From the NCBI GenBank assembly GCA_029777225.1, contig JAKOSR010000136.1, positions 1 to 17,591 of the forward strand: a stretch of 17,591 nucleotides of DNA, read 5' to 3'. Every line of letters starts with the position of its first letter. Positions within the stretch are counted from its first letter, which is position 1. Source of the stretch: Chloroflexota bacterium. GTDB taxonomy: Bacteria; Chloroflexota; Anaerolineae; Anaerolineales; Anaerolineaceae. The notes under the pieces were generated by a model. It had not been told where the DNA came from and searched no databases. It was given only the letters and a program-made list of their open reading frames with translations. This document shows, piece by piece, positions 14,129 through 17,591 of the stretch. Position numbers and translations under genes: made by a program.

Positions 14129-14512
14129 TTAGAATGGGATGTCGTCGTCGGTCCCGGTGCTGGGTTCGGAGCCAGCCTCTTCGGAGCGCGCGCTGAGGAA
14201 GCGGACGGTCTCGGCGTACATGTCGAAACTGCCAGCCCAGGTGCCGTCTTTCTTTTGGTAGACGCGCGGTCCGCCGTTGGTATCGGGCGTTAGACGGCCT
14301 TCGACCAGAACACGGGAGCCTTTCTTCAGGAACTGGTTGCAGGCTTCGGCCTGTTTCTCCCAGACGGTGACGCGGAACCAGGTGGTCTCGTCCTTCTCGC
14401 GGCCCTTGCGGCTGGTGGCGACATTCAGGGAGGTGACCGCTTTACCTTCGGGGGTATAGCGCATCTCAGGGTCTCTGCCGAGGTTGCCGATGATAATCAG
14501 TTTTTGGTACAT
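14129..14512 (-). CDS. ssb: single-stranded DNA-binding protein
   Basis: A 127-residue SSB with the OB-fold start MYQKLIIIGNLGRDPEMRYT, the conserved ETTWFRVTVW strand (42-51) and GSRVLVEGRL (65-74). A short linker leads to the acidic protein-interaction tip DDDIPF (122-127), so the protein can recruit repair and replication partners. It is shorter than E. coli SSB (about 178) because the linker is brief. It is the first gene of the ssb-DUF3467-translin-Cas4-like operon. A Shine-Dalgarno AAGGA lies about 8 bases upstream of the ATG. An imperfect 20-base palindrome (14586-14605) about 75 bases upstream may regulate it. The genome may hold a second ssb beside rpsF/rpsR, since this one is not in that context. 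Confidence 0.96.
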   Translation of the reverse strand: MYQKLIIIGNLGRDPEMRYTPEGKAVTSLNVATSRKGREKDETTWFRVTVWEKQAEACNQFLKKGSRVLVEGRLTPDTNGGPRVYQKKDGTWAGSFDMYAETVRFLSARSEEAGSEPSTGTDDDIPF

Positions 14513-14585
14513 GGGGGAATCCTTTCTGTGGTCGTGGTTTAAAGTGGGTGTGTGCTCATGGGTTGATTAGATTCAACAACTTAAT

Positions 14586-14605
14586 TTTACAGCAAATGCG
14601 GTAAA
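14586..14605. promoter_or_regulatory. operator-like palindrome upstream of ssb
   Basis: TTTACAGCA (14586-14594) and TGCGGTAAA (14597-14605) are inverted copies differing at one position per arm, separated by two bases. The site lies 74 bases upstream of the ssb ATG, over the likely promoter. It does not match the GAAC-N4-GTTC SOS box. Confidence 0.35.
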
Positions 14606-14809
14606 CCGGGGGCGTGGGATAAGGTTATTGGGCCAGGGGTGGCTGACGTGCCGACGCCGCGTGGGTTTGGAAGCAGGGCTGAGGGTTCGATTGACCGGGC
14701 TCCACGCGATGGTTAATAATATATCCATAAATAGAAATGGGTTGGGCGCTAATCAGAGGATGAGGAGTAACCTGGGGGCTGGAGGACGGGAATCTTGGCA
14801 GGTTGCGTG

Positions 14810-14839
14810 TTGACGCGGAAGGAGAAAACGGGTTATACT
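14810..14839 (+). promoter_or_regulatory. promoter of tRNA-Pro
   Basis: TTGACG (14810-14815; 5 of 6) is followed 18 bases later by TATACT (14834-14839; 5 of 6). The predicted start near 14846 is only a few bases before the tRNA (14850). This is the best -35/-10 pair in the window and probably also transcribes the two genes behind the tRNA. Confidence 0.7.
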
Positions 14840-14849
14840 TTCGTCTCGC

Positions 14850-14923
14850 CGGGGTGTAGCGCAGTCGGCTAGCGCGCTGCGTTTGGGACGCAGAGGTCGA
14901 CGGTTCGAGTCCGTCCACCCCGA
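14850..14923 (+). tRNA. tRNA-Pro (anticodon TGG)
   Basis: A complete 74-base cloverleaf: acceptor CGGGGTG pairs with CACCCCG, the D arm has GCGC..GCGC, and the anticodon stem CTGCG/CGCAG encloses the loop TTTGGGA, whose middle bases TGG read proline CCA codons. The T arm GACGG/CCGTC has loop TTCGAGT and the discriminator base is A. The 3' CCA is not encoded (the next bases are CCT), so it must be added enzymatically. No hairpin terminator follows; the glycosyltransferase gene starts 47 bases later. Confidence 0.97.
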
Positions 14924-14970
14924 CCTGTCTTTTAAGCTTTTTGCCAGGCCAAGCCCGATAAGGCGAAAGT

Positions 14971-15705
14971 ATGAGCAAACCTTTTCTTTCCATCATCATT
15001 CCGGCACATAACGAAGCCCAACGGCTGCCCATTGCCCTGGAGCAGGTAAGACAATTTTTGGCCCGGCAGGATTACCAGAGCGAAGTCATCGTGGTTGAAA
15101 ACGCCAGCACTGACAAAACGTTGGAAATCGCGCGGAGTTGGGAAGGCCGGCTGCCTGGTCTGCGCGTGCTCACGTTGGAGCAGCCCGGTAAGGGCGGGGC
15201 GGTGCGCGTGGGTATGCTGGCGGCGGAGGGGGAATATCGTTTTATGGCCGACGCGGATTTTTCCATGCCCGCGGCGGAGATTAGCCGCTTTTTACCCCCT
15301 GAACTGATGAACACGGCCGTGGCGATTGGTTCACGCGAGACGCCGGGCTCAAAACGAATCGGCGAACCGCTCTACCGGCACCTGGTGGGAAGGGTGTTCA
15401 ACACGATGGTGCGCTGGCTGGTGCTACCAGGGCTGCAGGACTCGCAATGCGGCTTTAAATGCTTCAGGGAGGATGCCGCCGAAGCTGCTTTTTCGCGCCA
15501 GACTCTGACCGGTTGGAGTTTCGACGTGGAAGTTTTGGCGATAGCGCGGGAGCTCGGCTTTGGAATCCGGGAGGTGCCGGTGACGTGGGCTTTTGACCGT
15601 GGCAGCCGGGTGCAGGTTTTGAAGGATTCAGTACGTATGGCCAGGGATTTGTGGATAATCAGGGGCAACGTCCGGCGGGGGCTGTACAGTGCGACAAAAG
15701 TTTGA
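14971..15705 (+). CDS. family 2 glycosyltransferase, dolichyl-phosphate glucosyltransferase-like
   Basis: A 244-residue GT-A fold enzyme that transfers a sugar from a nucleotide donor, probably onto a polyprenyl phosphate or another lipid carrier at the cytoplasmic membrane face. Motifs are PAHNEAQRL (11-19), VVENASTDKT (41-50), GKGGAVRVGM (73-82), the metal-binding DADFS (94-98), IGSRETPGS (119-127), QDSQCGFKCFR (156-166) and the late acidic TGWSFDVEVLAIA. These match the ALG5/DPG-synthase subgroup (dolichyl-phosphate beta-glucosyltransferase), not generic GT2. No membrane helix is present, unlike many polyprenyl-phosphate glycosyltransferases. AAGG lies about 7 bases before the ATG. The end overlaps rnhB by 17 bases, so the two form an operon, probably read from the tRNA promoter. 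Confidence 0.92.
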   Translation: MSKPFLSIIIPAHNEAQRLPIALEQVRQFLARQDYQSEVIVVENASTDKTLEIARSWEGRLPGLRVLTLEQPGKGGAVRVGMLAAEGEYRFMADADFSMPAAEISRFLPPELMNTAVAIGSRETPGSKRIGEPLYRHLVGRVFNTMVRWLVLPGLQDSQCGFKCFREDAAEAAFSRQTLTGWSFDVEVLAIARELGFGIREVPVTWAFDRGSRVQVLKDSVRMARDLWIIRGNVRRGLYSATKV

Positions 15706-16336
15706 CCCCAGGGATATCCCCCCATTCCCAACACTCCAATTTGAACGCGACCTGTGGCAGGCCGGCAAAGCTCTTGTGGCCGGCTTGGACGAGGCTGGGC
15801 GGGGCGCGCTGGCCGGGCCGCTCTGCGCCGCGGTGGTTGTCTTACCCAGTGGGGTGACCAACCTGGAGGGATTGCTCCGCGGGGTGCGGGATTCCAAGCA
15901 GATGAGCGCGCGGGAACGTGAAAAGGCGGCCGGGGCAATCCGGGAGCTGGCGGTGGACATCGCGGTGGGGTGGTGTGGCCCCGAAGAAATCGATGAGCTT
16001 GGCATGGGCAAGGCGGGGAAGTTGGTTTTCCAGCGCGCCCTGCAGGGGCTGTCTGCCGCGCCGGAGCATTTGCTCATTGATTATTTTGCGTTACCCGGCC
16101 TGACCATTGGGCAAACACCACTGGTGAAAGGGGACCAGCGCTGCCTGAGCATTGCCTGCGCTTCAGTCATTGCCAAGACGACGCGGGACGCCTTGATGCG
16201 CGGGGCCGCGTTGAACCACCCCGGGTACGGCTTTGAAGAAAACAAGGGCTATGGCACCTGGCAACACCGACAGGCGCTGCTGGCGCTGGGGCCCTGCCCA
16301 TTGCATCGGAAAAGTTTCAGGTTGCTGGGGGAATAA
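15689..16336 (+). CDS. rnhB: ribonuclease HII
   Basis: A 215-residue type 2 RNase H that cuts the RNA strand of RNA-DNA hybrids and removes single ribonucleotides misinserted in DNA. The catalytic core is present: AGLDEAGRG with Asp34 and Glu35, Asp131 in LLIDYF, and Asp149 in VKGDQRCLSIACASVIAKTTRD-type context. The C-terminal block is NHPGYGFEENKGYGTWQH (176-193). The start is GTG (15689), 17 bases inside the glycosyltransferase gene, with a G-rich ribosome-binding site (GGCGGGGG) upstream. A later Met start would cut into the catalytic domain. Length is normal for the family. Confidence 0.96.
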   Translation: MRQKFDPRDIPPFPTLQFERDLWQAGKALVAGLDEAGRGALAGPLCAAVVVLPSGVTNLEGLLRGVRDSKQMSAREREKAAGAIRELAVDIAVGWCGPEEIDELGMGKAGKLVFQRALQGLSAAPEHLLIDYFALPGLTIGQTPLVKGDQRCLSIACASVIAKTTRDALMRGAALNHPGYGFEENKGYGTWQHRQALLALGPCPLHRKSFRLLGE

Positions 16337-16391
16337 ATTTCGGCAAATAATCCAGGTTCGGTGATGTTCGCCATCTCTTCCACGGAGGAGG

Positions 16392-17291
16392 TCAGTTGGC
16401 GGGTTCCAGGGCGATGATGATGCGCGCCTGCGCCCAAAATTCCGCGTTCGGGTTTTTGAGTTCAGTGCTAAGCCGCCGGCCGCAGAAATAGAGCAACAAG
16501 GCCGGGCTGGTGAGGTCCTCAAAACCATTGCCTGGATAGGTTTCTGCCAGGTAAGGAACCAGGTCCATGACATGCCCCGCGAGCTCCTCCACGCCCGGAG
16601 AGGGGACACGCACCGCGGCGGTTACGCGGCTGAGCGAGGAGCCGGAAGCCGTGGAGACGCGCGCCAGGCTGCCCAACAGGCAATTCCGCAGCGCCGCTTC
16701 GAATTCGTCCGGCCGACGCACTTCCCCGTCCGCGCCGCGCTCAAGGTAATCGTGCAGCGGAAAAGCCGCCTGGGGGGTGCCCAGCCAATCCAGCCCTGAG
16801 TGAATCCACAAGCCGAGGTAACCAAGGTGCTCCCAGGCGACCGCGTTGTCCGCTCCCACCGCGAAGGTTCCGTCGCTGAACACTTCATTGGTCCAGGGGT
16901 GCACGGTGAACAAAGGGAGCTGGATGGTGAACGCTTCACAGGTTGGGCGGACCCAGATTTCCATTTTTTCGCCAGGCAGAGAAATTCCATCGTATGTCAT
17001 CCAGGCTGACGTTGGCGTCGGCAAGGGAGGCAGGGATTTGGTGGGCCGGGTGGGGTTTGAAAAGACCGCGGTTGGGGGGTCTGCCGTGTTGGCTTCCGGG
17101 TTCAGCGTTTGGGCTGGCTGGCTTTCTGGCTGGCCTATGGGGGCTTGCGCGGGGAAGTTGGCTTCCACGCGTCCGGCTGGTGGGAGCAGGCGGGCGGCGT
17201 ACTGCCGGAGCAGGAGGCCGCCCGAAAAGAGAGCGGTAAGCCCTGTCGCGAGGCTGAAAAGCAGCAACAGGGCTTTGCGAAGTTTAGTCAC
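16392..17291 (-). CDS. sortase-like protein (class not assigned)
   Basis: 299 residues with one N-terminal membrane helix (about 7-28), a Pro/Thr-rich disordered spacer (about 45-95), then an extracytoplasmic domain. A sortase triad is visible: His164 in LGLWIHSGLDW, Cys270 in ALLLYFCGRRL and Arg290 in AQARIIIAL. Cys sits at the end of a hydrophobic strand and Arg in the next strand, as in sortases, although the consensus TLVTC is absent, so this is a divergent member. Sortases cleave xPxTG-type signals and attach the protein to the cell envelope. The start is GTG (17291), overlapping by 8 bases the gene of a protein that ends in such a signal, which supports the call. Without that neighbour I would have called it a hypothetical exported protein. 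Confidence 0.62.
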   Translation of the reverse strand: MTKLRKALLLLFSLATGLTALFSGGLLLRQYAARLLPPAGRVEANFPAQAPIGQPESQPAQTLNPEANTADPPTAVFSNPTRPTKSLPPLPTPTSAWMTYDGISLPGEKMEIWVRPTCEAFTIQLPLFTVHPWTNEVFSDGTFAVGADNAVAWEHLGYLGLWIHSGLDWLGTPQAAFPLHDYLERGADGEVRRPDEFEAALRNCLLGSLARVSTASGSSLSRVTAAVRVPSPGVEELAGHVMDLVPYLAETYPGNGFEDLTSPALLLYFCGRRLSTELKNPNAEFWAQARIIIALEPAN

Positions 17292-17591
17292 CTAATCTTT
17301 TCCATAACACATAACTGATCAATGAAGCCAGCCCGGAGAGCCCGCCCAACAGCAAGAGGACCAGGCTGGGGTCGCCAGCGCCGGTGACCGGCGCGCGGGT
17401 TGGCACGGGGGTCGGGGAGGCCGGGTCGGCCGGGACGTTGGTGGAGATCGGTGTTGGATCCAGGGTGGGTTCAGTGGGGGTCGCCGATAGGGTGGGGGTG
17501 GGGCTGGGTTCCACGATTGGGTCAGTGGGGGTGGGCGTGAAGGTGGGGGTCATCGTGGACAGAACGTCCGTGGGCGTTGGCGTGAAGGTGG
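17284..17591 (-). CDS. Thr-Pro-rich surface protein with APVTG-type sorting signal, C-terminal part
   Basis: The frame is open to the right edge, so only the last 101 residues or so are seen and the start lies outside the window. They consist of a TPTPT/PTxxP low-complexity stalk typical of wall-spanning linkers. A C-terminal sorting signal follows: APVTG, a hydrophobic helix (SLVLLLLGGLSGLASLISYV) and the basic tail WKRLGD. APVTG replaces the usual LPxTG. The stop overlaps the sortase-like gene by 8 bases, suggesting a dedicated enzyme-substrate pair. The functional domain of the substrate is not in this window. Confidence 0.75.
   Translation of the reverse strand, partial: TFTPTPTDVLSTMTPTFTPTPTDPIVEPSPTPTLSATPTEPTLDPTPISTNVPADPASPTPVPTRAPVTGAGDPSLVLLLLGGLSGLASLISYVLWKRLGD

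Larger units (their letters stand above)
14513..14849. other. divergent intergenic region between ssb and tRNA-Pro
   Basis: No protein gene is supported. Leftward, a weak promoter for ssb may use TTGCTG, 18 bases and TCTAAT (near 14565-14594, minus). It overlaps an imperfect palindrome whose arms are TTTACxGCA and TGCxGTAAA (14586-14605). Rightward lies the tRNA promoter (14810-14839). The stretch 14620-14800 shows nothing I can name. Confidence 0.5.

Noticed and set aside
14625..15032. 135-codon frame on the minus strand across the tRNA
   Set aside because: Its GLEPSTSASQTQ-like stretch is the antisense translation of the tRNA gene, a well-known artefact. It also overlaps the real promoter and glycosyltransferase start.
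16337..16391. Terminator between rnhB and the sortase-like gene
   Set aside because: CTCTT/AGGAG can pair weakly but there is no T-run on either side. No terminator is supported in this short convergent gap.

Overview
The window looks like chromosomal DNA from a member of the Chloroflexota, probably class Anaerolineae. This is an inference from gene content, not from a marker gene. The pointers are a very long secreted protein of DUF11 modules ending in a YLPFIRR tail, a Thr-Pro-rich surface protein followed by a divergent sortase, and an ssb-DUF3467-translin-Cas4-like operon. There is no phage, insertion sequence, CRISPR array or rRNA.

Layout, left to right. Positions 1-432 (minus) hold the start of an AI-2E/PerM-family membrane protein with its own promoter. 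Positions 601-3594 (minus) hold a complete polar amino acid ABC transporter, transcribed in the order binding lipoprotein, permease, ATPase, permease. A hairpin plus U-tract after the first gene probably limits read-through. A divergent promoter region (3595-4014) contains a structured leader and a terminator-like hairpin ahead of a DEAD-box RNA helicase with a DbpA-type RNA-binding domain (4015-5670, plus). A 55-residue single-pass membrane protein follows. A 17-bp hairpin (5951-5989) separates these from the convergent 2028-residue secreted protein (6056-12142, minus).

Positions 12411-14512 (minus) form a tightly coupled five-gene operon: SSB, a DUF3467 protein, a bacterial translin homologue, and two small proteins that together carry all the parts of a Cas4-type PD-(D/E)XK nuclease. 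The nuclease is broken between its His motif and its catalytic Asp. Each half has one membrane helix at the break. Four of the five genes overlap a neighbour by 1-4 bases. The set suggests single-stranded nucleic acid binding and processing at the membrane, and it is the best candidate here for an undescribed system.

Rightward from 14850 lie tRNA-Pro(TGG), a family 2 glycosyltransferase and RNase HII (rnhB). The right edge (minus) has the C-terminal part of a Thr-Pro-rich protein with an APVTG-type sorting signal, overlapping a sortase-like gene that is probably its dedicated transpeptidase.
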